Source of the DNA: Legionella genomosp. 1
GTDB taxonomy: Bacteria; Pseudomonadota; Gammaproteobacteria; Legionellales; Legionellaceae
Reading direction: 5' to 3'
Assembly: GCA_945901965.1 (NCBI GenBank)
Contig: CAMDMN010000079.1
Span: 1 to 8,489, forward strand
DNA length: 8,489 nt
Position numbers and translations under genes: made by a program. Positions within the stretch are counted from its first letter, which is position 1. Every line of letters begins with the position of its first letter. The notes under the pieces were generated by a model. The model did not search any database and had not been told where the DNA came from. It saw only the letters and a program-made list of their open reading frames with translations. Positions 1 through 5,921 of the stretch are shown here, one piece after another.

Positions 1-71
1 ACCACACTCCCTAACGGTCGTGGCTCGGATTCCTCAACCACACTCCCTAACGGTCGTGGCTCGGATTCCTC
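1..71. repeat. 36-bp direct tandem repeat, two copies, probably continuing left of the window
   Basis: Bases 1-35 and 37-71 are identical, giving a period of 36 bp with no spacer. The unit contains the core CTCCCTAACGGTCGTGGCTC. It is more GC-rich than its surroundings and shows no coding signal. The first unit starts at the window edge, so the array may extend further left. A diverged inverted copy of the core lies at 4421-4444, so this is a dispersed repeat and not only a local duplication. Bases 72-200 hold no recognisable gene or hairpin; they may be decayed mobile-element DNA, but that is a guess. Confidence 0.85.
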
Positions 72-200
72 CAGACAATGCAGTCCCATCAAAGATCATC
101 AGACTTGTGGGGAACGATATGGCTGCATCAAGGCTACGATTCACTGCCATTAAGTTAAGAAAAATTACTTTTAAATACAATGCGTTATTCAGTTTGAACT

Positions 201-215
201 ATGTCGTCTTTGCGA
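201..215. repeat. truncated half of the palindromic repeat seen at 6714-6799
   Basis: The 15 bases ATGTCGTCTTTGCGA are identical to 6709-6723, the left edge of the complete palindrome there. After this point the sequence diverges and runs into the waaA stop codon at 223-225, so the partner arm is missing. A short chance match cannot be excluded, but the match covers precisely the terminal part of the full element. Confidence 0.5.
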
Positions 216-222
216 ACAGAAA

Positions 223-1485
223 TTAATGCAATATACTTTCCTCAAATCTCTTAATCAATTTTGCAACAACTCCTTTATTGGCATCAATAAATAGGTATCC
301 TTTTAAAGTTTGTTGTTGTCTTTGTGCGGGATTGTTATACATTTCTATAATTTTAGCACCAAGCTCATCTACATTTTGCGCCATAATCATAGCCTCTGCC
401 GCAACCAAATCACGACAAATAGCTGCTGAATTATTCATATATGGGCCACAAAATACTGGGACTTTTAAAGCAATAGGCTCCAAAACATTATGCCCGCCAA
501 TAGGAACTAAACTACCACCAACAAAAGCATAGTCACTCAGATCATAAAAATTAAAAAGCTCACCCAATGAATCAATAACAACTACATCCACATTATCATT
601 AATAGTATCAAGTTTAGAACGAAGCCCGGTATTATAATTATGCGACAAAGATAAATCATATACTGCTTGAAACCGTTGAGAATGGCGTGGAACTAGAAAT
701 AAAACAATATTAGGAATAGCTTTTTTAAGTTTGTCGAGAATTGATAATAATTGCTTTTCCTCACATTCATGAGTGCTAGCCGCAACAAGTACCGGACGCA
801 AATCAACTATCTTCTCTTTAATAAGCATACAATCTTTATTTTCATTAACCTTAAGATTTAAATCTAATTTAATATTACCGATCATTTCAACTAAATTAGA
901 AGAACATCCTAACGCAATATATCGCCTAGCATCTTCATCAGATTGCGCCAATATAGCTGTAAATTTATTAAGCAATGGTTTAAACAAAAATCTAACTTTC
1001 ATATAACTCTTAAATGCCTTATCCGACAAACGAGCGTTTGCTAAAAACAAAGGGATTTTACGTTTAGATACCTCATAAATTAAATTAGGCCATAACTCCG
1101 TTTCCATAGTGATACATAAACGCGGATTTATTCTATTAAGCAAGCGATTTAAACACCAAGGCAAATCATAAGGGATATATTGATGAGCAACTCTAGTACC
1201 AAAATGTCTAATTACTTGTTGTGAACCAGATGGCGTCATAGTCGTTAATAGAACTCGCAATTCTTTAGCTAATAAAGCATTAACTAGCGGAGTAGAAGCA
1301 ACAACTTCACCTAAGGAAACCGCATGAATCCAAACATCAACAGACTTAAGATGGCTTAATTTACCAAAAGAAAATCGCTCATTAATACGCTGCCGATATT
1401 CAGGAAATTTTAAACTCTTCCAATATAGGCGAAACAGTATAAACGGGATTGCTAAATAAAATAGAAAACTATAAAGCTTACGCAT
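223..1485 (-). CDS. waaA: 3-deoxy-D-manno-octulosonic acid (Kdo) transferase
   Basis: This enzyme transfers Kdo from CMP-Kdo to the lipid A precursor at the inner face of the cytoplasmic membrane, the first step of LPS core assembly. The 420-residue product has the usual family length. It starts with a hydrophobic membrane anchor (about residues 3-21), followed by the N-terminal glycosyltransferase domain with WIHAVSLGEVVAS; Glu60 in this motif aligns with the known catalytic glutamate of the family. TTMTPSGS (81-88), PYDLP (105-109) and METELWPNL (127-135) are close to the E. coli enzyme. The C-terminal half has ASTHECEE (236-243), PRH (267-269) and GGSLVPIGGHNVLEP (323-337), expected for CMP-Kdo binding. 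Whether it adds one, two or more Kdo residues cannot be read from the sequence. The ATG at 1485 has a weak AAGAG 12 bases upstream. The gene stands alone and is divergent from the small exported protein gene. Confidence 0.96.
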   Translation of the reverse strand: MRKLYSFLFYLAIPFILFRLYWKSLKFPEYRQRINERFSFGKLSHLKSVDVWIHAVSLGEVVASTPLVNALLAKELRVLLTTMTPSGSQQVIRHFGTRVAHQYIPYDLPWCLNRLLNRINPRLCITMETELWPNLIYEVSKRKIPLFLANARLSDKAFKSYMKVRFLFKPLLNKFTAILAQSDEDARRYIALGCSSNLVEMIGNIKLDLNLKVNENKDCMLIKEKIVDLRPVLVAASTHECEEKQLLSILDKLKKAIPNIVLFLVPRHSQRFQAVYDLSLSHNYNTGLRSKLDTINDNVDVVVIDSLGELFNFYDLSDYAFVGGSLVPIGGHNVLEPIALKVPVFCGPYMNNSAAICRDLVAAEAMIMAQNVDELGAKIIEMYNNPAQRQQQTLKGYLFIDANKGVVAKLIKRFEESILH

Positions 1486-1526
1486 AGATTTATTTACTCT
1501 TAAATTTTTTTAAAATTTGCAGTGTG

Positions 1527-1555
1527 ATTATACACTTAATAATAAATAAAAGAAT
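1527..1555 (-). promoter_or_regulatory. candidate waaA promoter
   Basis: On the minus strand a perfect TATAAT lies at 1532-1527, leaving a leader of about 35 bases before the waaA ATG. At 17 bp spacing the -35 position (1555-1550) reads ATTCTT, a poor match. The large palindrome begins at 1556, directly next to this -35 position, so the upstream promoter region has been replaced by repeat DNA. Confidence 0.4.
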
Positions 1556-1646
1556 GTAGGGTGGCGCAAAGGAGTGCAACGACGTGCCCACCAGCCGAGC
1601 TCATCTTGTCATTATGGTGGGCACGCAGCAGATTGCACCACCCTAC
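1556..1646. repeat. palindromic intergenic repeat, GTAGGGTGG type
   Basis: The outer arms GTAGGGTGGCGCAA (1556-1569) and TTGCACCACCCTAC (1633-1646) pair with one mismatch, and the inner arms CGTGCCCACCA (1583-1593) and TGGTGGGCACG (1615-1625) pair perfectly. The left arm has about six extra bases between these blocks. The element is much more GC-rich than the flanking DNA. Similar sequences with GTAGGGTGG and GTGCCCACC ends are common as dispersed repeats in many bacteria. No T-run follows, so it is not a typical terminator. Confidence 0.85.
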
Positions 1647-1678
1647 GCGTGCTATTTTTATACTTTGATAATCTTACC

Positions 1679-1713
1679 CTGGGCAAAGCGATATCGTTCC
1701 CACCAACCTACAA
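1679..1713. repeat. decayed copy of a related repeat
   Basis: The stretch carries TGGGCAAAGCGATATCGTTC followed by CCACCAACCTACAA. Its right end shares the 11 bases CCAACCTACAA with the short palindrome at 2156-2182, and the centre CGATATCG is self-complementary, but the matching left end is absent. It looks like a one-sided remnant. The rest of the gap, 1714-1795, is plain AT-rich DNA with no feature that can be defended. Confidence 0.45.
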
Positions 1714-1795
1714 TTACTTAAATAGTATAATCTATCAAAGAATACATTTTTTCACCAAATTTTTAAAATTATTTAAGCGAATTAAAAAAAAACCG

Positions 1796-1815
1796 TATAT
1801 GTATTTACACATATA
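1796..1815. promoter_or_regulatory. short inverted repeat, possible operator
   Basis: TATATGT (1796-1802) and ACATATA (1809-1815) are perfect inverted arms around a 6-base centre. The site lies about 20 bp upstream of the best -10 candidate of the small exported protein gene, where a transcription factor could bind. In AT-rich DNA a 7-bp palindrome can arise by chance, and no known operator is matched. Confidence 0.25.
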
Positions 1816-1833
1816 GGCAATGATTAAAATCCA

Positions 1834-1842
1834 TGTTAGGAT
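1834..1842 (+). promoter_or_regulatory. candidate extended -10 of the small exported protein gene
   Basis: TGTTAGGAT fits the extended -10 form TGnTAnnnT and lies about 40 bp upstream of the ATG at 1884. No good -35 hexamer lies at the usual distance. A second possible -10, TAATAA at 1853-1858, is no better supported. Confidence 0.3.
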
Positions 1843-1883
1843 TGTAACGCAGTAATAACAAATTAATTTAAAAGGAGTTTTTC

Positions 1884-2084
1884 ATGAATAACAAACTAAT
1901 CGGCGCAATTGCTACAGCAGTAGCTATCGCTTTCGCAACAGCACCTATTTCTGCTTTCGCTCATAAAGCTGCAAAAGTTTCTTGCAACGTTAAAGGAAAA
2001 GTAGAACAAGTGTCAGCTCACAAGTGTAAAAAACTTGGTGGAACTGTAGAAGAAGAAAAAAAAGCTGAAGATCACAAAGGCTAA
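1884..2084 (+). CDS. small exported protein of unknown function
   Basis: The family is not recognised. The 66-residue product begins with a clear signal peptide: Lys4, a hydrophobic alanine-rich core to about residue 24, and a likely cleavage site after AFA (residue 26). The mature part is only about 40 residues, very polar, with two cysteines (Cys34 and Cys48) that could form a disulfide bridge in the periplasm, a KCKKLGG motif at 47-53, and a charged Glu/Lys tail ending in histidine-containing DHKG. Evidence for a real gene is strong despite its size: a consensus AAAGGAG at 1871-1877 with 6-base spacing, and a strong intrinsic terminator 17 bases after the stop, which makes it a monocistronic unit. 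A periplasmic or surface stress protein or a metal-binding peptide are possible readings, none shown. Confidence 0.85.
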   Translation: MNNKLIGAIATAVAIAFATAPISAFAHKAAKVSCNVKGKVEQVSAHKCKKLGGTVEEEKKAEDHKG

Positions 2085-2100
2085 TATTTTTAGTCTTTAT

Positions 2101-2132
2101 AAAAGTGTCTATTAATATAGGCACTTTTTTTT
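2101..2132 (+). terminator. rho-independent terminator of the small exported protein gene
   Basis: A 12-bp stem (2101-2112 with 2117-2128) contains one G-T pair and closes a TAAT loop. It runs into eight consecutive T residues (2125-2132). The stem core is GTGTCTAT against ATAGGCAC. Its position just after the stop at 2084 fits termination of that gene and separates it from the outer membrane protein genes. Confidence 0.9.
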
Positions 2133-2155
2133 ATCTTAATTTTTGTAAAATAATA

Positions 2156-2179
2156 TAGGTTGGACCCTGGCCCAACCTA
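2156..2179. repeat. short palindrome, TAGGTTGG type
   Basis: TAGGTTGG (2156-2163) and CCAACCTA (2172-2179) form a perfect 8-bp stem with an 8-base loop. The right arm and flank CCAACCTACAA also occur at 1703-1713. The element sits in the leader or promoter region of the first outer membrane protein gene, whose own promoter could not be recognised; the TATAAG at 2196-2201 is too close to the start codon to serve. Confidence 0.65.
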
Positions 2180-2212
2180 CAAGTACTCTTTTAATTATAA
2201 GCTAAGGACAGT

Positions 2213-3238
2213 ATGTTAAACCTAAAAAAAACGCTATTAACTATTTTGGCGGTCAGTAACACTTTTGCCTTTGCTGGCAGCATGGGCCCTACCTGTGTAC
2301 CAGGTACTGATTGTGAAAAACCAGCATGGAGTATTAGTACCTATGCATTGTATTTACAACCATCGTTTGGTGGAAATGGCCTTGGATATACATCATTTAG
2401 CAACTATGGCTCTGATCTTTCGGGTAACACGATTGAATTAAATGGTGCGACGAATTATATGCATAATATCAACCCTCAATGGAATTGGGGTTTTCAAATA
2501 GATGCCGCCTATTATCTCAATTCAAAAAATGATATTGATATTAATTATTATCATTTTAATGAAAACACTCAAGGGTATTTACCACAAGGTACTTTGTTTG
2601 CTGGTAGCGCTCCAGGATTATATGCAGGTCTTGTAAAAGTTGCTCCAAGTTGGAATGCCATTAATCTTGAATCAGGTCATCGCTTTGATTTTGATAATAT
2701 TAAAACCTTGCGGCTTCATGCAGGTGTTAGTTTTGCAAATATTAACAATAAGTTTACAAACTATCCGCAAGTATTTTCAACTGGCAACCCCATTTTTATT
2801 ACGACTGATAAAATATCGTATAACGGATTTGGCCCACGCTTCGGTGGGGACTTTAATTATTTTGTAGGGCATGGATTAGGTCTTTACACAAAAGCTGCTG
2901 GAAGTTTATTAGTTGGTACTGCCAAGCAATCTGTTACAGGTTATAAAGATTTTATATTTAATACATTTAATAATGTCTATAGCGCTGGCAATTATTCACA
3001 ATCGCATAATGGTGTGATTGTTCCGGAAATAGAAGCTAAATTAGGTCTTAAATATGATTACTCACTGGCACAAGGTATCATTACGTTTGACCTTGGCTAT
3101 CTTTGGATTAATTACTTAAATGCAATAGTGAGTCAGGTCGGCGCTAATGTAAATAATTCGGTTGTTAGCTCTAGTACTACAACAAATTTTAATTTGAACG
3201 GATTATATTTTGGTCTTAAATGGATGGGAAATGTATAG
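2213..3238 (+). CDS. Legionella-type major outer membrane protein, copy 1
   Basis: The 341-residue product looks like a beta-barrel of the Legionella MOMP family, porin-like proteins exposed on the cell surface. A signal peptide ends near AFA (about residue 21). The mature start, GSMGPTCVPGTDCEKPAW, resembles that of Legionella MOMP and includes Cys28 and Cys34. In Legionella the MOMP is cross-linked by disulfides and bound to the cell wall; that role is inferred here. Family-like stretches are YALYLQP (44-50), NPQWNWGF (87-94), INYYHF (110-115), SWNAINLE (146-153) and the C-terminal NFNLNGLYFGLKW (325-337). The alternating polar and aromatic pattern is typical of barrel strands. TAAGGA at 2203-2208, 4 bases before the ATG, is the ribosome binding site. 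The second copy follows 67 bp downstream, and the two may be co-transcribed. Confidence 0.92.
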   Translation: MLNLKKTLLTILAVSNTFAFAGSMGPTCVPGTDCEKPAWSISTYALYLQPSFGGNGLGYTSFSNYGSDLSGNTIELNGATNYMHNINPQWNWGFQIDAAYYLNSKNDIDINYYHFNENTQGYLPQGTLFAGSAPGLYAGLVKVAPSWNAINLESGHRFDFDNIKTLRLHAGVSFANINNKFTNYPQVFSTGNPIFITTDKISYNGFGPRFGGDFNYFVGHGLGLYTKAAGSLLVGTAKQSVTGYKDFIFNTFNNVYSAGNYSQSHNGVIVPEIEAKLGLKYDYSLAQGIITFDLGYLWINYLNAIVSQVGANVNNSVVSSSTTTNFNLNGLYFGLKWMGNV

Positions 3239-3305
3239 TTTTTAGCAAAAACATACCTTATAAGTTTCCTTATTGTATAAATAAGTTATAAAAGTGAATG
3301 GATTT

Positions 3306-4346
3306 ATGTTGAAATTAAAACGAATAGCAATGGCTATTCTTGTTGTTGGGGTAGGAAGTAGTAGTGCAAGCTTTGCTAATGTTATAACTCCAAACATTGC
3401 CCCTTGGTCTTTTGGTGTTAATGCATTATATTTGCAGCCGTCTTTTGGTGGAAATGGTCTTGGGTATAGCACCTATGGCAATTATTCTGGGAATGATGAG
3501 TTTCAGAATTTTGTTGGTGTGAATGGTGCTTCTAATACCATTTATAACATTAACCCCAAATGGGGATGGGGCTTTGAAGTACAAGGAGCATATCGCTTTA
3601 ACGCCAAAAATGAGGTAGGTATTCAATGGTATCATTTAAATAATCAAACCAATGGATATTTACCTCAAGGATCACTTTTTGCCGGCAACTACGATGGTCT
3701 TTATGCGGGGCTTTTGCAAATAGGACAACGGTGGGATGCAGTAAACCTTGATGTGAGCCATGATATTTTATTAGATGAACAGAAAACTTTGCGGGCATTT
3801 GCGGGTATATCCTTTGCATCTATCAATAATCAATTTAAAAATCATCCACTACTTCACCCCTCTTCACCACCCATATTTAATACGGTGGAAACCTTATCAT
3901 ATAATGGATTTGGCCCACGAGTTGGAGGCGATTTTGGATATACTCTCGGACATGGATTCGGTTTATATGCAAATGCTGCTAGCAGTGTCTTGGTTGGATC
4001 AAACAGCCAAAAGGTAAGTGGGTTTCAAGATCTCACCACGATCCCAGGATACGGGGCTCAACTATTTAGTGCAACCAACTTTTCCCAAACTAACAAGGGG
4101 ATAATTGTCGTCGAATTAGAATCAAAATTAGGAGTAAAATACGACTATCAATTGGCTCATGGTAATTTAACCTTAGATATTGGCTATTTGTGGATGAGTT
4201 ATTTAAATGGCATTACAAGTTTTAACGAGGTAGGTGTAATCGATACTGCTGGTGTTGGTACTGCATCTCTTGGCGCCGTTAATACAACTGCTAATTTTAA
4301 TTTAAACGGATTGTATTTTGGTCTAAAATGGTCTGGAAATATATAA
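3306..4346 (+). CDS. Legionella-type major outer membrane protein, copy 2
   Basis: This 346-residue protein is a clear paralogue of the preceding one and likely a porin-like beta-barrel. Long blocks are shared: ALYLQPSFGGNGLGY (40-54), NGYLPQG (116-122), GLYAGL (131-136), SYNGFGPR (198-205) and NFNLNGLYFGLKW (330-342). The ATG at 3306 is preferred over a GTG at 3294 because MLKLKR then aligns with MLNLKK of copy 1 and a normal signal peptide results (cleavage after SFA, residue 24). The weak AAGTGA at 3292-3297 lies 8 bases upstream. Unlike copy 1 it has no cysteine at all: the short segment with the Cys pair is missing, and the mature protein starts NVITPNIAPW. Main sequence differences are in presumed loops (62-75, 183-192 and 304-328), as expected for surface-exposed parts. 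No intrinsic terminator follows. Confidence 0.92.
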   Translation: MLKLKRIAMAILVVGVGSSSASFANVITPNIAPWSFGVNALYLQPSFGGNGLGYSTYGNYSGNDEFQNFVGVNGASNTIYNINPKWGWGFEVQGAYRFNAKNEVGIQWYHLNNQTNGYLPQGSLFAGNYDGLYAGLLQIGQRWDAVNLDVSHDILLDEQKTLRAFAGISFASINNQFKNHPLLHPSSPPIFNTVETLSYNGFGPRVGGDFGYTLGHGFGLYANAASSVLVGSNSQKVSGFQDLTTIPGYGAQLFSATNFSQTNKGIIVVELESKLGVKYDYQLAHGNLTLDIGYLWMSYLNGITSFNEVGVIDTAGVGTASLGAVNTTANFNLNGLYFGLKWSGNI

Positions 4347-4377
4347 GGCCAAGCCAATATTAAAACAGGCCAGGAAA

Positions 4378-4401
4378 GTTCACCTCTCGCTGTACGTGAA
4401 C
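4378..4401. repeat. short inverted repeat in the convergent gap
   Basis: GTTCAC (4378-4383) and GTGAAC (4396-4401) are inverted arms around 12 bases. A loosely similar direct repeat, CACCTCTC then AACCTCTC, overlaps it. No T-run follows. It lies 31 bp after the end of the second outer membrane protein gene and is probably part of a patch of decayed repeats covering 4378-4457. Confidence 0.35.
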
Positions 4402-4420
4402 CTCTCTGACTGTTCGATCT

Positions 4421-4444
4421 ATCCTAACCGTGACCGTTACAGAG
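4421..4444 (-). repeat. diverged inverted copy of the left-edge tandem repeat
   Basis: Read on the minus strand, this segment matches bases 7-30 of the left-edge repeat at 18 of 24 positions, including TAACGGTC and GGAT. The neighbouring GAGCG (4442-4446) and CGCTC (4454-4458) form a further short stem. The match suggests an old copy of the same dispersed family. Confidence 0.5.
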
Positions 4445-4457
4445 CGGAAAATACGCT

Positions 4458-4539
4458 CGTCATTCAGAGTACAACGAGGGATCTCCGAAATTGGTACCGT
4501 GCTACATCCAGGAGATCCCTCGTTGTACTCGGGATGACG
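4458..4539. repeat. palindromic intergenic repeat, CGTCAT-GGATCTCC type
   Basis: Two 29-bp arms (4458-4486 and 4511-4539) are inverted copies with a few mismatches near the outer ends, around a 24-base centre. The arms run from CGTCAT to GAGGGATCTCC. Related elements with GTCATCC and GGATCTCC ends are widespread dispersed repeats in bacteria. It lies between the converging genes, and a strong hairpin in either transcript could stop 3' decay or transcription, although no good T-run follows on either strand. Confidence 0.9.
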
Positions 4540-4558
4540 TGCCTCTAGAGATGCTGTT

Positions 4559-5749
4559 TTAATTTAAGTTGATCTTGCCCCGAGGTAATAGCCATCCTGC
4601 GATTAATGATATTGCAAGTACAGCAATAGAAATAAAGAAATTTGATAAAAGTGCCGGATAAAAAATTAAAATTATAGCAATACTACTTAAGATTAGACCT
4701 GCGCTAATTTCTAATTTTTGCATATGTTTCTTAAAAAATTTCTTACGACCAAAAATCATAAAAAATACCAATATCATCATCAATGGTAATAGGTATAAAA
4801 CCTGATAATAAAATTGATAAAATACTCTACTAAAAGGCGAAAGAGATTGCTCAAGCAACCATTGTTCAATAACTAGTGAAATATTAAATACGCAAGTTTG
4901 CTGAAAGAGCTCTACAATAATTACAGTAAAAATCAAAGTGATAAAATCAAATATATCTAATTTCAAAACTTGTTTTGCAAGTACTTTACGATAAAATTTA
5001 AAAATCGCTATAACCAACAAAGAGCCTGCAATAATCGCAGCATATTTTAAATTAGTTGATATTCTATAATAAAAATCAGCATGAAATTGATGAATATAAT
5101 GGATAAAACCTAAGGTCAAAATAAAGGTAAGGCCTATACTAAACTGCTCCCATTTTCTTGCAGGATATAACCATAAAAATGCCAAAAATACGGCAAAACA
5201 AAATAAAGAACAGGGACTAATGGACTCTACTAAAGACGCAATGGAAACCACCTTAAAAGCTGATTTAGATATGCTTTTACCTATATTAAATTGACTTACC
5301 ATTCCCCAATTAGTTAATACTTTTATGTCAGCAGCACTTAACTCCCCATTTTTTTTAATTTTATCACGACAAAAATTTAAAGCGTGGAGCAAAGTTTTTT
5401 TACCAGAATTTTCATCACTAAAGCCTGCCCATCGTGATCCACAAAAATAAATAGCAGGCACCGCAAAATCATTTAAACTTTGTGGTTGAATGCGGTCATA
5501 AAATTTTTGTAACGCTAATTTATCCTGGTTAATAACATAACGATTAACTAGCAGCCAAGGCTCTTTTTTTTCAATTTCATGAAAAAATTTATCAGCTTTT
5601 TGACAATATTTACAAGTCGATGAAATATACAGCTCAACATTAAGATTTATCTGCCCTGAGTCAGTGCGAACAAACCAAATTTCCGATGGAGAGCTTGCAT
5701 TAATTATCGTAGTAGAAAATAACAATATTATTGCATATATTAATTTCAT
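4559..5749 (-). CDS. exported thioredoxin-like domain fused to a CcdA/DsbD-like membrane domain
   Basis: The 396-residue product probably works in thiol-disulfide exchange across the cytoplasmic membrane. A signal peptide (about 1-18) is followed by a periplasmic thioredoxin or glutaredoxin-like domain: the active-site pair CKYC is at 46-49, and FAVPAIYF (95-102) supplies the conserved cis-proline (Pro98). The second half has about seven hydrophobic segments (near 166-192, 203-222, 236-252, 266-285, 309-333, 346-365 and 367-388). Segment 1 contains SPCSLFC (Cys180, Cys184), and segment 4 ends with FQQTC (Cys286). In DsbD and CcdA the electron-carrying cysteines also lie in membrane helices 1 and 4, so the pattern fits a reductant conduit. 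DsbD carries its thioredoxin domain C-terminally; here it is N-terminal. The ATG has AAGGA 10 bases upstream, and TATAAA sequences at 5767-5778 could be its own -10. The exact family name is not certain. Confidence 0.85.
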   Translation of the reverse strand: MKLIYAIILLFSTTIINASSPSEIWFVRTDSGQINLNVELYISSTCKYCQKADKFFHEIEKKEPWLLVNRYVINQDKLALQKFYDRIQPQSLNDFAVPAIYFCGSRWAGFSDENSGKKTLLHALNFCRDKIKKNGELSAADIKVLTNWGMVSQFNIGKSISKSAFKVVSIASLVESISPCSLFCFAVFLAFLWLYPARKWEQFSIGLTFILTLGFIHYIHQFHADFYYRISTNLKYAAIIAGSLLVIAIFKFYRKVLAKQVLKLDIFDFITLIFTVIIVELFQQTCVFNISLVIEQWLLEQSLSPFSRVFYQFYYQVLYLLPLMMILVFFMIFGRKKFFKKHMQKLEISAGLILSSIAIILIFYPALLSNFFISIAVLAISLIAGWLLPRGKINLN

Positions 5750-5801
5750 CGCTAAAGCATCCTTAATTTATATTTATAGGATTTACAAAAAACTAAGACC
5801 C

Positions 5802-5885
5802 CGTCATCCTGAACGAAGTGAAGGATCTCCTAAACTTAAGCTCAGGTCTTTGTTTTATGGATCCTTCACTTCGTTCAGGATGACG
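5802..5885. repeat. perfect 26-bp palindromic intergenic repeat
   Basis: The arms 5802-5827 and 5860-5885 are perfect inverted copies, running from CGTCATCCTGAACGAAGTG to AAGGATC, around a 32-base centre. The arm shares its CGTCAT start and GGATCTCC end with the element at 4458-4539, so both belong to one superfamily. It lies between the phosphatase gene and the thioredoxin-like gene. Read on the minus strand it is followed after about nine bases by TTTTTT (5786-5791), so it could reduce readthrough from the phosphatase gene. The perfect arms suggest recent origin or continuing selection or conversion. Confidence 0.93.
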
Positions 5886-5921
5886 TTACTGCATTTTTCG
5901 TAAGTCCTAATTTACTACTAC

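Noticed and set aside
1..71. CRISPR array because the repeat unit is 36 bp
   Set aside because: The units are directly adjacent with no spacers, and no cas gene is nearby.
20..226. Plus-strand 68-codon open frame at the left edge
   Set aside because: It runs through the tandem repeat and ends against the waaA stop codon; no ribosome binding site or protein-like composition was seen.
1574..1816. Plus-strand 80-codon open frame upstream of the small exported protein gene
   Set aside because: It begins inside the palindrome and covers repeat remnants and AT-rich DNA; it has no recognisable motif.
2135..2143. CTTAATTTT as a PmrA site for the first outer membrane protein gene
   Set aside because: Only one half site is present; the bases at the required spacing do not match.
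3269..3285. Hairpin CTTATT-GTATA-AATAAG between the two outer membrane protein genes as a terminator
   Set aside because: The 6-bp AT-only stem is weak and has no T-run; chance is likely in this AT-rich gap.
3294..3305. GTG start for the second outer membrane protein
   Set aside because: It adds four residues not present in the paralogue and has no better ribosome binding site; the ATG at 3306 gives the matching signal peptide.
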